Position numbers and translations under genes: made by a program. This document shows positions 42,445 to 51,638 of a stretch of 64,000 bases of DNA, piece after piece (the stretch's first letter is position 1; the number at the start of each line of letters is the position of its first letter). The stretch is taken from assembly GCF_018531495.1 (NCBI RefSeq), contig NZ_JAHDTI010000009.1, positions 186,001-250,000 of the forward strand, written 5' to 3'. The stretch comes from Nonomuraea sediminis (GTDB lineage Bacteria; Actinomycetota; Actinomycetes; Streptosporangiales; Streptosporangiaceae). The notes beneath the pieces are model-generated. The model was not told the DNA's origin and did no database searches. It was given only the letters and a program-made list of their open reading frames with translations.

Positions 42445-43288
42445 GCGCACCCGCCATCAGCCCGCGCATGAAGAAGCGTCCGAGCACCAGGTAGATCAGC
42501 ATCGTCGGGATCGAGGCCAGGACCGCCGCCGCCATCTGCTGGCTGTACGGCGTGGCCTGCGCGCCCGCGATGTTGTTCAGCCCGACCGTCGCGGGCCAGC
42601 TCGTCGGCCCGGTGAGGAACACCGCGAACAGGAAGTCGTTCCACATCGAGGTGAACTGCCAGATGATGACCACCGCGATCGCCGGCCCGGAGACGGGCAG
42701 CACCACGGACCAGTAGGTCCGCAGCATGCCGGCACCGTCCACCCGGGAGGCCTCGATGAGCTCGTCGGGGATCGTCACGTAGTAGTTGCGGAAGATCAGC
42801 GTGCAGATCGGGATGCCGTACACCACATGTGCCAGCACCAGCCCGGGGATCGCGCCGTAGATCTGCAGCCCGGTCAGGTCGCTGAGGTTCACCAGCAACT
42901 GCACCAGGGGGATCATCACGCCCTGGTACGGGATGAACATGCCGAACAGGAAGAGCGTGAAGAGCACGTCGGCGCCGGGGAAGCGCCACTTCGACAGGAC
43001 GTAACCGTTCATGGAGCCGAGGGCGCACGAGATCAGCGATCCAGGCACCGCGATCAGGACGCTGTTCAGCAGGTAGGGCGACAGCTTCTCCCACGCGGCC
43101 TGCCAGGCCTCCAGCGTCCACGTGTGCGGGAGGTTCCACGCTTGCGACGGTTCGGCCTCGGTGAGCGGCTTGAAGCTCGTCACCAGCAGCACGTAGATCG
43201 GGATCAGGAAGACGACCACGAACACGATCAGTACGGCGAGCCGCACCCCCGTGGCCGCCCGCCGTCGCCCCAAGGCTGCCGCGACCAT
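42434..43288 (-). CDS. Carbohydrate ABC transporter permease (MalG type)
   Basis: 284 residues, six membrane segments. EAA loop DELIEASRVDGAGMLRTYWSVVLPVSGPA, N-terminal PIYVLLVTSFKPLTEAE and conserved FRNYYVTIPDELIEA. Works with the MalF-type permease and binding protein; no ATPase is encoded here, as is usual in actinomycetes, where MsiK serves many importers. TGATG overlap with the upstream gene. Confidence 0.92.
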   Translation of the reverse strand: MVAAALGRRRAATGVRLAVLIVFVVVFLIPIYVLLVTSFKPLTEAEPSQAWNLPHTWTLEAWQAAWEKLSPYLLNSVLIAVPGSLISCALGSMNGYVLSKWRFPGADVLFTLFLFGMFIPYQGVMIPLVQLLVNLSDLTGLQIYGAIPGLVLAHVVYGIPICTLIFRNYYVTIPDELIEASRVDGAGMLRTYWSVVLPVSGPAIAVVIIWQFTSMWNDFLFAVFLTGPTSWPATVGLNNIAGAQATPYSQQMAAAVLASIPTMLIYLVLGRFFMRGLMAGALKG

Positions 43289-44166
43289 CAGCGCCTCTCC
43301 TTACGCACGGACCAGATCAGGTACGGGACGACGAAGATCGCCACGCTCAGCACGATGTAGGAGGCGATCGTCGCGCCCTTGGCCGGGTCGTGGGAGTCGA
43401 AGACCGCCACCCACATGAAGACGGCGGGCACGTCGGTGATGATCTGCTTGCCCGACACCGCCATGATCAGGTCGAACACCTTCAGCGAGATGTGCCCGAG
43501 GATGATCAGCGCCGACAGCGTGACAGGGCGCAAGAGAGGTAGCACCACGTACCGGTAGACGCCCCACTCGGTGCACCCGTCGACCCGCGCCGCCTCCCGC
43601 AGTTCCTCGGGCACGCCGCGGAATCCAGCCAGGAACAGTGCCATGACATATCCGGACATCTGCCAGACGGCGGGGATCGCCATGGCCGCCATGCCCCAGT
43701 CGTCGTCCCTGAACCACTCCCACTGCGGCAGCCCGATCGCCGCGAACAGCCGGTTCAGCCCGACTGCCTGCTCGCCGGTGCCGGAGTTCATCAGCCACCG
43801 CCACACGATGCCGGTCGCGATGAACGAGACCGCCATCGGGAACAGGTAGATCGACCGGAACGTCGCCTCGCCCCTGATCCCCTTCTCCATCAGGAAGGCC
43901 AGGAACCAGCCGAGCAGCAGCGCCCCGCCCACGAACACGACCGTGAACATGAGCGCGTGGTTGACCGACAGATGCCACCTGGGCAGATCCCAGATGTCGA
44001 CGAAGTTCTTCAGCCCGACGAACTTCCCCTCCGCCACTTCGCTGTGCTTGTCGGTCATCGCCAGCCGGAAGTTCCAGCCCAGCATGCCGTACACGAACAC
44101 GGCGATCGCGATGATCGACGGCGTGACGAGGAGCAGCCCGGGCAGCCAGGTGCGTGCCCGCCTCAC
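43288..44166 (-). CDS. Carbohydrate ABC transporter permease (MalF type)
   Basis: 292 residues, six membrane segments. LLLVTPSIIAIAVFVYG, GLKNFVDIWD, FRSIYLFPMAVSFIATGIVWRWLM and EAA loop EELREAARVDGCTEWGVYRYVVLPLLRPVTLSAL. Separated from the lipoprotein gene by a perfect hairpin. Confidence 0.92.
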   Translation of the reverse strand: MRRARTWLPGLLLVTPSIIAIAVFVYGMLGWNFRLAMTDKHSEVAEGKFVGLKNFVDIWDLPRWHLSVNHALMFTVVFVGGALLLGWFLAFLMEKGIRGEATFRSIYLFPMAVSFIATGIVWRWLMNSGTGEQAVGLNRLFAAIGLPQWEWFRDDDWGMAAMAIPAVWQMSGYVMALFLAGFRGVPEELREAARVDGCTEWGVYRYVVLPLLRPVTLSALIILGHISLKVFDLIMAVSGKQIITDVPAVFMWVAVFDSHDPAKGATIASYIVLSVAIFVVPYLIWSVRKERR

Positions 44167-44181
44167 AAACTTTCCCTTCCA

Positions 44182-44208
44182 GGCGGGTACGGCGGTGCCG
44201 TACCCGCC
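44182..44208 (-). promoter_or_regulatory. Hairpin between binding-protein and permease genes
   Basis: Perfect 12-bp stem GGCGGGTACGGC / GCCGTACCCGCC with a 3-base loop. Its place after the lipoprotein gene is where importer operons often carry an attenuator or RNA-stabilising hairpin giving excess binding protein. Confidence 0.7.
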
Positions 44209-44217
44209 CTGGCGCTC

Positions 44218-45513
44218 CTACTGAGCGTTCGCGGTAGCGGCGTCGACGAGGCCCTTCTGCAGCGCGGCCACGTCCTTGTCCTTGATGAACAGGCCCACGG
44301 ACTCGGTGATCGCGGCCAGCCACGGCTGGTTCACCGAGACGCCGTGCTGGATGGACCCGGCCAGCTTGTTGCTGCTCCAGTCCTTCAGCGCGTCGGCCAG
44401 GTAGTCCTTGTACAGGGACTGGTCGGCGTCCTTGCGGGCGGGGATGGAGCCCTTCAACGGGTTGAAGGCGTCCTGCCCCTCCTTGCTCGCGGCGACCTTG
44501 AGCCAGGCGATGGCGCCGTCACGGTTCTTGGCGCCCTTGGGCAGGGTGAAGCTGTCGGACAGCCACAGGTAGGTGCCCTCGGTGCCGGGAGCGGGCGCCC
44601 AGTCGAAGTCCGTCTTCGACGTCAGGCCCAGGCCGCCGTCCGGCGGGTTGTGGAAGTAGCCGTAGGCCCAGTCGCCCATGATGTTGAAGGCGGCCTCGCC
44701 CTTGGCCACCTGCTGCGCGGCCGGCTGCCAGTCGTCCTGCGGTGGGCCGGTGAACGACATGATCGTCTTGTAGTTCTCCAGCGCCTTGGTCACCTCGGGA
44801 GCGCCCCAGTTGCCGCCCGGCTTGAACAGCGCGTTGTAGGCGTCGGTGCCGAGCGAGCCGAGCAGCACGTTCTCCAGCAGGTGCGTGGCGGTCCACTCCG
44901 AGCCGATGGACAGCGGGATCTTGCCCTTGGCCTTGACCTTCTGCAGGTCGGCGATGAACTCCTCGACCGACTTCGGCGCCGCCGCGATGCCCGCGTCCTT
45001 GAGCACCTTCGGGTTGAACCACAGCACGTTGGAGCGGTGGATGTTGACCGGCACCGAGTAGATCTTGCCATCGACGCTGATCTGGTCGACGAGCTGACTG
45101 GGGAAGACGTCCTTGAGCTTGAGCTCGTCGTAGAGGAAGTTGAGGTCCTCCAGGTCACCGTTCTTGATGTAGCCCTGCAGCTCGGCGCCCGCGTGACCCT
45201 GGAAGGTGTCGGGCGGGGTCTTGGCCTGCAGCTTGGACTGCAGCAGGGCCTTGGCCTTGTCGCCCGATCCGCCCGCGACCGCGGCGTCGAAGAACGTGTA
45301 CTGCGGGTTGTTGGTCTCGAAGATCTTCCGCATGGCCTTCAGGCCGTCGGCCTCGCCCGGTCCTGTCCACCAGGAGAAGACCTCGACCTTCTTGGGCTCG
45401 CCGCCACCCGTGGACGTCGGGCCGGCCTTGTCGCCGCCGCTGCTTCCGCAGGCGGCCAGGCCGAGCACGCTCGCCATAGTGATCGCGACGGCCGCCAACC
45501 ACCGTCGTCGCAT
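44218..45513 (-). CDS. Carbohydrate ABC transporter substrate-binding lipoprotein (solute-binding family 1)
   Basis: 431 residues. Lipobox LGLAAC (Cys near residue 22) then a Gly/Ser/Thr spacer. Family 1 fold: VEVFSWWTGPGEADGLKAMRKIFE, GHAGAELQGYIKNGDLEDLN, YSVPVNIHRSNVLWFNPKVLKDAGI, FNIMGDWAYGYF. Compared with oligosaccharide binders it resembles the glucose/mannose (GtsA-like) group. ATG at 45513 with AAGGGA upstream. The LacI palindrome lies 36 bases before the start. Confidence 0.9.
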   Translation of the reverse strand: MRRRWLAAVAITMASVLGLAACGSSGGDKAGPTSTGGGEPKKVEVFSWWTGPGEADGLKAMRKIFETNNPQYTFFDAAVAGGSGDKAKALLQSKLQAKTPPDTFQGHAGAELQGYIKNGDLEDLNFLYDELKLKDVFPSQLVDQISVDGKIYSVPVNIHRSNVLWFNPKVLKDAGIAAAPKSVEEFIADLQKVKAKGKIPLSIGSEWTATHLLENVLLGSLGTDAYNALFKPGGNWGAPEVTKALENYKTIMSFTGPPQDDWQPAAQQVAKGEAAFNIMGDWAYGYFHNPPDGGLGLTSKTDFDWAPAPGTEGTYLWLSDSFTLPKGAKNRDGAIAWLKVAASKEGQDAFNPLKGSIPARKDADQSLYKDYLADALKDWSSNKLAGSIQHGVSVNQPWLAAITESVGLFIKDKDVAALQKGLVDAATANAQ

Positions 45514-45548
45514 CGCACACCATCCCTTCCGAACCCCGAGTGGTGAGT

Positions 45549-45562
45549 TGACAACGTTGTCA
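45549..45562. promoter_or_regulatory. LacI operator TGACAACGTTGTCA
   Basis: Perfect 14-bp palindrome upstream of the sugar-binding lipoprotein gene. The same core stands before the LacI gene at 27824, 17.7 kb away. Confidence 0.82.
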
Positions 45563-45723
45563 GTAGGGCAATCAACCCACTTCGCACTCGGGCACGTCAA
45601 GGCATGTGCTGATAACAGGTCCGCATACCCAGCCGAGCCGCTCGAAAAGATCGCGCTCTCACTCAGCTCGCCTCGACCCATGCCAAGGGCGAGAACGCGC
45701 TCTCACGGGATCCTGCGGTGGGG

Positions 45724-46506
45724 TCAGCCCACGCGCTCCAGGAGGCCAGGGGCAGCGGTGACGACGGTCACCCCGAAGTCGTGACCCGTGCCGGCCAGGT
45801 CGGCAGGTGACAGCCCGTTGGCCGCCACGACCAGCGCTCCCCTGGCGACCGCCACCGCGATCAGGGCCACCAGATCGCAGCCCCCGTCCGGCGGCCAGGT
45901 TGCCAGCACCACGTCGGAGTCGGCGAGCCGGACCGACCCCTCCAGCTCCGCCATCCGCTGCAGCAGGTCGGCGTGACCCACCCGGTGCCCGCCGGCCAGC
46001 ACCAGGGCGTCCTGCGTCGTCGGGTCGAGCGCGGGCAGCGCGGTGGGCTCGAGCGTGAGCAGTTCGCGGAAGTCGAGCGCGTCGAGCGCGTCGCCGAAGG
46101 CGATCACCTGGCGCACCCGCGACTCGTCGGCCGCGCGGACCGCGACGCCCGCCAGGTCCCTGGTGGTGATCAGGGTGCGCGCGTCGCACGCGTTCAGCGC
46201 CGCGGCGACCTCGTGCGCGGGCAGCGCGGCATCGACGGGCGCGGCCACGCCGCCGGCCGCCAGCACGGTGTGCACGGCCAGCGTCTGGGCGCAGGCGGTG
46301 CCGACGTAGACGCCCACCACCTGGTCGCGGCGGGCGCCGCGGCGCACCATGCCGGAGGCGGCCCTGGTGACCTCGGTGACGAGCTTGCGGTAGCCGTACA
46401 CCAGTCCCGCGTGCAGATCGATGAGTGCCGGCCGGTCGCCTCGCTCGTAGGCCCGGCCGAACACCTCGTTGATCACGGTGCCGGTGGCCGAGGCGATGGG
46501 CTTCAT
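45724..46506 (-). CDS. Stand-alone N-terminal fragment of an AMP-binding (ANL) enzyme
   Basis: 260 residues, about half of an acyl-CoA synthetase. Resembles the N-terminal subdomain: ALIDLHAGLVYGYRKLVTEVTRAASGMVRRGARRDQVVGVYVG, HTVLAAGGVAAPVDAALPAHEVAAALNACDARTLITT. Where the ATP-binding loop (SGTTGxPKG) should stand it reads LVLAGGHRVGHADLLQRM, and the rest of the catalytic domain is absent. It therefore cannot adenylate. The gene is open and in normal codon use, so it is not simply decaying. ATG at 46506, downstream of the LuxR gene at 46871 on the same strand; a second such pair lies at 63133-64000. Confidence 0.65.
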   Translation of the reverse strand: MKPIASATGTVINEVFGRAYERGDRPALIDLHAGLVYGYRKLVTEVTRAASGMVRRGARRDQVVGVYVGTACAQTLAVHTVLAAGGVAAPVDAALPAHEVAAALNACDARTLITTRDLAGVAVRAADESRVRQVIAFGDALDALDFRELLTLEPTALPALDPTTQDALVLAGGHRVGHADLLQRMAELEGSVRLADSDVVLATWPPDGGCDLVALIAVAVARGALVVAANGLSPADLAGTGHDFGVTVVTAAPGLLERVG

Positions 46507-46870
46507 GTCTTCGACGCTACGGGCGGCGTGGGGGCCGCAGCATCCACCGATGTATGTATACGGATGCGCATTCCGTTGATCACGCCGGGGGGCGGGCCCG
46601 AGCCCTGCGTGGCTCGAGCCCGCTGTCGCGCACCCGGGGTCGAACCTCCACCCCTCCGAGGAGGTCCAGCCCCCCGCTGGACGCGCGACGTCCCGGACGG
46701 ACCGGTCGTGGGCGTACCGGTCGAGTGCCCCGAGAGCTGGGGGCGGGGTACGCGGGTCGCGGCCGATCACACTGAGAACGCTAGGCGCGCGAGGGCAGCG
46801 GCACATGCGCCGACATGGCCATTCGAGGATGTAACCGGCCACCCGTGAAGATGTGTAGAAACCCTCGCGA
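46507..46870. other. Intergenic region between LuxR and the ANL-like gene
   Basis: 364 bases. The ANL-like frame stays open across it, but no start codon with a ribosome site is visible and the content is poorly protein-like. A less GC-rich stretch at 46545-46575 (gatgtatgtatacggatgcg) could carry the promoter. Confidence 0.4.
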
Positions 46871-49213
46871 TCAGCGGTTCCTGATCACCCACGCGGCGAC
46901 CTGTGTACGCGTGGAGAACCCCAGCTTGGCCAGGATGTTGGCCACGTGCCGCGCGGCGGTGGCCGGGCTGATCACCAGCTCGTCGGCGATCGCCTTGTTG
47001 CCCAGCCCGCGTGCGATCAGCTCGGCGATCTCCCGCTCGCGCGCGGTGAGCCTGCTGCTCTGGGCCTTGGGCACGTACGGCTCCCGCGGCGCCTCCGGCA
47101 ACTCCCCGCCGAGCGCGCAGGCGACCGCCTGGTCCACGGTCATCACCGAGCCCTCCGCCCAGAGCATGGAGACCACGGCCTCGCCCAGCTTCTCGCGGGC
47201 CGGGCCGAGCACCTCCTCGGTGCGCGCGTCAGGGTTCTTGCCGCGCAGCGCGACCGAGGCGGCCGCCAGCAGGACGGCCCGCCGGTCGTCGCCCTCGGCG
47301 CGGGCCAGCGCCGCCCAGGCCTCAAGCCGCCTGGCGATACCCGTGCGCAGGCCGGCCTCGCGGCTGAGCCACAGCGCCTCCGACAGCCGCATCCTGGCCT
47401 CGCGCAGGTCGCCCTGCTCGAGCGCGACCCGGCCGAGCCCGGCCAGGCAGCTGATGATCTGCTGCCGGGCGTCGACCGTGCGCAACAGCCGCAGCCCCGA
47501 CTCGTAGTGCTGCTTGGCCGCGGCGGGGTCGCCGACGCGCCTGGCCACCTGGGCCAGGCCGATGTGGCCGTTGGACTGCCCCCAGTGGTTGTCCAGCCGC
47601 TCGCTGAGGGTCAGCACCTCCTGGAAGGCGCGCCGCGCCTCGGTCAGGCGTCCCTCGTAGAGGCCGAGGTTGGCCCTGGCGCCCTGGGCGATGGACTCCA
47701 GGATCGTGTCGCCGCACTCCCTGGCGGTCTCCAGGGCCTGGGTTAGCGGCCCGTGCTCGCCGGTCGACTGGGCCTGCAGGATCATGCCGACGGCCTCGCC
47801 GTAGCTGTCGCCCGCCGACCGGCACAGCTCGATACCGACGCGGGCGCAGCGGGCCGCGGTCGGCAGGTCGCCGGAGGGCACCGCCAGCTCGCCACGAAGG
47901 ATCATGGCCTGGCCGCGCAGGCTCGCGGGCATCTGCGGGGCGTCCAGCGCGAGCAGCCGGTCCAGGCGGGAGGTCAGGCCGAGCCGGCGACCGCCGGCCA
48001 CCAGCATGTAGCGCATGTCGGTCAGCATGCGCAGCGCGGTCTCCGGCAGGCCGATCGCGATCGACCAGTCGACGGCCGCGCCGATCTCCAGCTTGAGCCC
48101 GTCGAAGAGGTTGCCGAAGCGTTCGAGCACGGGCCACGAGGTGCGCACGCCCGGCGCCACCACGTCCTTGAACTGGGCGGCGAGCCTGGCCATGCCCGCC
48201 AGGTGGGCGCGGCGCAGCTCGGCCTCCTCGCCGGACTCCGCCAGCTGCTCGAGCGCGTACTGGCGCACCGTCTCCAGCAGGCGGTAGCGGACCTCCCCGG
48301 CGATCTCGCCGTCCAACACGACCAGGGACTTGTCGACCAGGTCGCACAGCCGGGGCAGCACCTCCTCCTCGGCCAGCCCCGGCCCCGAGCACACCCATTC
48401 GGCCAGGTCCAGGGTCCAGCAGCTGCGGAAGGCGGCCGTGCGCCGCAGCAGCAGCCGCTCCTGCGGCGTCAGCAGCCGGTAGCTCCAGTCGACGGCCGCG
48501 CGCAGCGTGCGCTGCCTGGCGGGCGCCGTGCGGGCGCCGCCCGCCAGCAGACTGAAGCGGTCGTCCAGCCGCTCGGCCAGCTGCTTGACCGACAGCACCC
48601 TGATCATCGCCGCGGCCAGCTCGATCGCCAGCGGCAGCCCGTCGAGCACCCGGCACAGCTCGACCACCTGCGGCAGCGCGTCGTCGGACAGCTCGAAGCC
48701 CGGCCTGGCCGCGCCCGCCCTGGCCAGGAACAGGCGCACGGCCTCGCACTCGCGCGGATCGCCCGACAGCGACAGCGGCGGCACCCGCCACACGGTCTCG
48801 CCGGGCACGCGCAGCGGCTCGCGGCCCGTGGCCAGGATGGTCACCCCCGGGCAGGCGGCCAGCACCTCCTGGCACACCCGGGCGCACTCCTCGATCACCG
48901 GCTCGCAGCCGTCGAGCACGAGCAGCATCCGCTTGCCGCCCACGGCCTCCACCACGTCGCCCGGCACGTCGAGGGCCGCCGCGACCTGCGCGCGCACGCC
49001 GCCCGGCTCGACGTCCTCGAGCTCGGCCAGGTGGACGCCGCCCGGGTAGCGTGCGGCCAGCCGTACGGCAAGGCGCGAGGCGAGTCTGGTCTTGCCGATG
49101 CCGCCCGCGCCGCACAGGGTGACCACCCGGGTCACACCGAGGAGCTGGGTCAGCTCGTCGATATCGGACTCGCGGCCGACGAACAGGTTCGGTTCTCCAG
49201 GAAGGTTCGTCAT
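46871..49213 (-). CDS. NB-ARC/TPR LuxR-family regulator
   Basis: 780 residues. P-loop CGAGGIGKTRLA (about 34-45), Walker B LLVLDGCEPV, sensor TGREPLRVPGETVWRVPPLSL, GLPLAIELAAA, winged part ending RYRLLETVRQYALEQL, then TPR-like repeats, and a C-terminal LuxR HTH (LTAREREIAELIARGLGNKAIADELVISPATAARHVANILAKLGFSTRTQVAAWV). An ATP-dependent switch regulator of the type common in actinomycete secondary metabolism and stress control. ATG at 49213. Same strand as the pseudogene upstream and the ANL-like gene downstream. Confidence 0.92.
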   Translation of the reverse strand: MTNLPGEPNLFVGRESDIDELTQLLGVTRVVTLCGAGGIGKTRLASRLAVRLAARYPGGVHLAELEDVEPGGVRAQVAAALDVPGDVVEAVGGKRMLLVLDGCEPVIEECARVCQEVLAACPGVTILATGREPLRVPGETVWRVPPLSLSGDPRECEAVRLFLARAGAARPGFELSDDALPQVVELCRVLDGLPLAIELAAAMIRVLSVKQLAERLDDRFSLLAGGARTAPARQRTLRAAVDWSYRLLTPQERLLLRRTAAFRSCWTLDLAEWVCSGPGLAEEEVLPRLCDLVDKSLVVLDGEIAGEVRYRLLETVRQYALEQLAESGEEAELRRAHLAGMARLAAQFKDVVAPGVRTSWPVLERFGNLFDGLKLEIGAAVDWSIAIGLPETALRMLTDMRYMLVAGGRRLGLTSRLDRLLALDAPQMPASLRGQAMILRGELAVPSGDLPTAARCARVGIELCRSAGDSYGEAVGMILQAQSTGEHGPLTQALETARECGDTILESIAQGARANLGLYEGRLTEARRAFQEVLTLSERLDNHWGQSNGHIGLAQVARRVGDPAAAKQHYESGLRLLRTVDARQQIISCLAGLGRVALEQGDLREARMRLSEALWLSREAGLRTGIARRLEAWAALARAEGDDRRAVLLAAASVALRGKNPDARTEEVLGPAREKLGEAVVSMLWAEGSVMTVDQAVACALGGELPEAPREPYVPKAQSSRLTAREREIAELIARGLGNKAIADELVISPATAARHVANILAKLGFSTRTQVAAWVIRNR

Positions 49214-49263
49214 CTGCCCTCAGGGGTCGGCGGAAACGTCCGTCACCCTGAGTGTGCCACTGA

Positions 49264-51487
49264 CTACTCGTTCATTCCATGCTCGACCGCCCACGCGGCC
49301 ACCTGAGTGCGGGAGGTGAAGCCGAGCTTGCCCAGGATGTTGGAGACGTGCCTGGCCACGGTGGCAGGGCTGATCACCAGTTCCTCGGCCAGCGCCCTGT
49401 TGGACAGTCCCCTGGCGATCAGCACCACGATCTCGCGCTCCCTGTCGGTGAGCGTGCTGTCAGGGGCGGGGGCCACCTGGACGGCCGTCGGGGCGGAGAC
49501 GGCCAGGCTGCCGGACACGGCGTACTCGATCGTCCTGTTCCACGGCAGCTCCAGGCCCTCGCGCCAGAGGCTGGCCACGACCGCATCGCCTAGCTCGCGC
49601 CTGGCGGGGGCCAGGATGTCCTCCGTACGGGCTCCCGCTCCGCCGGCCGGCGCGCCGCCCATGCGGTCGCGCAGCGCGGTCGAGGCCGCGGCCAGCCGTA
49701 CGGCGCGGCGCTGGTCGCCCTGGCGGCGGGCCAGGTCCGTGAAGGCCTCGACCAGGTCGACGGCGTTGGCGCGCCGGCCGAGGCCGGTGCTGAGCGACAG
49801 GCTCTCGGCGAGCCTGGCGCGGGCGGTGTCGAAGTCGCCGAGCTCGACGGCGATCTTGCCGAGGCCCGTCAGGCAGCGGATGCGGTCGCCGCGGTAGTCC
49901 AGGGCGTGCAGCAGGCGCTGGGCGTGCTCGTAGTGGGCGACCGCGCCCGCCAGGTCGCCCCTGGCGTGGGCGAGCTGGGCCAGGCCGATGACGGCCTGCG
50001 CGACGCCCCACTCGCTGGCCTGCTCCATGACGGCCAGCATGCTCTCGTAGAGGCGCTGCGCCTCGCGCAGTTGGCCGGCCAGCTGGGCGAGCAGCGCCCT
50101 GGTGTACTGGACGAAGGCGCGGAAGTTGCGGTCTCCGTACTGCTCGGCCAGCTCGGCGGCCCGGTCGACCGAGACGGCCTCGCCCGTCAGGCTGAGCATG
50201 AGCGTCGCGGTGATCTCGCCAGGCACGTCGCTTCCCGCGCGGGAGAGCTTGAGCCCCTGCCGGCCGAAGCGCTGCATGCCCTCGAGGTCGCCGGCGTAGT
50301 AGCAGATGAAGGCCCTGATCGCGGTGGCGTGGCCGACCAGGCCGGGCGGCGCGTCGCCGGGCTGCTCGAGCGCGCGGTCGAGCAGCCGGGTGGCCTCGTC
50401 GAACCGGCCCGCGCCGACCAGCGCCCACTGCAGGTCGACGACCATCCGCAGGACCCTGTCGATCTGGCCGGTGGACAGCGCGTGGCCCATGGCCGCGTAC
50501 AGGTTCGGCTGGACGGCGTCCAGGGCGTGGAAGAAGCGGACGGTCTGCGGCCAGCTCTCCTTGGTGCCGTGTTCGAGCAGCTCCCAGCCCCTCCTGGCGG
50601 CGGCGCAGCAGCAGTCGAGGTGGCGCAGGCGCAGCTCGGCCTCGTCGCCACTGTCCAGCAGGCGCTGCCTGCGTCCAGCCGCCGCGGAAGACCGTCAACC
50701 GCTGCAGCAGCACCTGGCCGGGGTCGCTGAGCATGCGGTAGCTCCACTCCACGGTCGCCAGCAGGGTGCGCTGCCTGGCGGGCGCGGAACGCGAGCCGCT
50801 GGTCAGCAGCTTGAACCTGTCCGACAGCCGGGACCTGATCTGCTCGACCGACAGCACCCGGGTCATCGCCGCCGCCAGCTCGATGGCCAGCGGGATGCCC
50901 TCCAGCTCGGCGCAGAGCGCGGCCACGGCCGCGTCGTCTTCTGGGCTCCATCGCTGCTCGCCGGTTGCCGCCTCGGAGCGCTCGACGAACAGCCGGACGG
51001 CGTCGCTGGCCGACGGCCTGTCAGGGATCAGCGACAGCGGCGGCACCCGCCAGACCGTCTCGCCCGCCACGCGCAGCGGCTCCCTGCTGGTGGCCAGGAC
51101 CCGCAGTTCTGCGCAGGAGGCCAGCAGCCGGGCGCACAGGTCCGCGCACGCGTCGACCAGGTGCTCGCAGTTGTCCAGCACGAGCAGGTGGCGGCCGCCC
51201 CCCAGCGCCTGCGCCACGGCCTCGATCCTGTCGACGCCCAGCGCGAAGGCCACCTTCTCCTCCAGCAGGTCGCCGGCGTCCAGGTCGGCCAGCTCGACCA
51301 GCCAGACGCCGTCGCTGAACGTCTCGACCGCCTCGCGCGCCACCGTCAGCGCCAGCCGGGTCTTGCCGATGCCGCCCGTGCCGCACAGGGTCACCAGTCG
51401 TGCGGCGGTGAGCAGGCGGAGCAGCTCTTCCACGTCCGACTCGCGGCCCACGAACGCGTTCGGCGCGGCGGGCAGGTTCGTAGGCAC
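49264..51487 (-). pseudogene. NB-ARC/LuxR regulator broken by an internal deletion with frameshift
   Basis: The N-terminal part (from GTG 51487: FVGRESDVEELL, P-loop CGTGGIGKTRLAL, LLVLDNCEHL, GIPLAIELAAA, then LTVFRGGWT) and the C-terminal part (TPR region and HTH LTDREREIVVLIARGLSNRALAEELVISPATVARHVSNILGKLG) are in different frames. At about 50660-50675 the reading passes from FRGGWT straight to LLDSGDEAELR. Aligned with the intact gene at 46871, about 60 codons (end of the winged domain) are missing, so this is a real deletion and not a single-base error. The C-terminal part could still be translated from ATG 50490 as a TPR-HTH protein. Confidence 0.85.
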
Positions 51488-51638
51488 CCTCAAGGACTCC
51501 TCGCCATCGGGGGGATGCGTCACCGACAGTGTTGCACCCGTCACGCGATTGCCAACCGTCAATTTGGGCCATCCGGTCTGGGTATATGCGGCTCCACTCT
51601 TCCCCGGACTGTCGGTGGCGCCGCGCACACTGGCCTAC

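Noticed and set aside
50640..50700. Single-base sequencing error in the second LuxR gene
   Set aside because: Restoring the frame would still leave about 60 codons missing relative to the paralogue.
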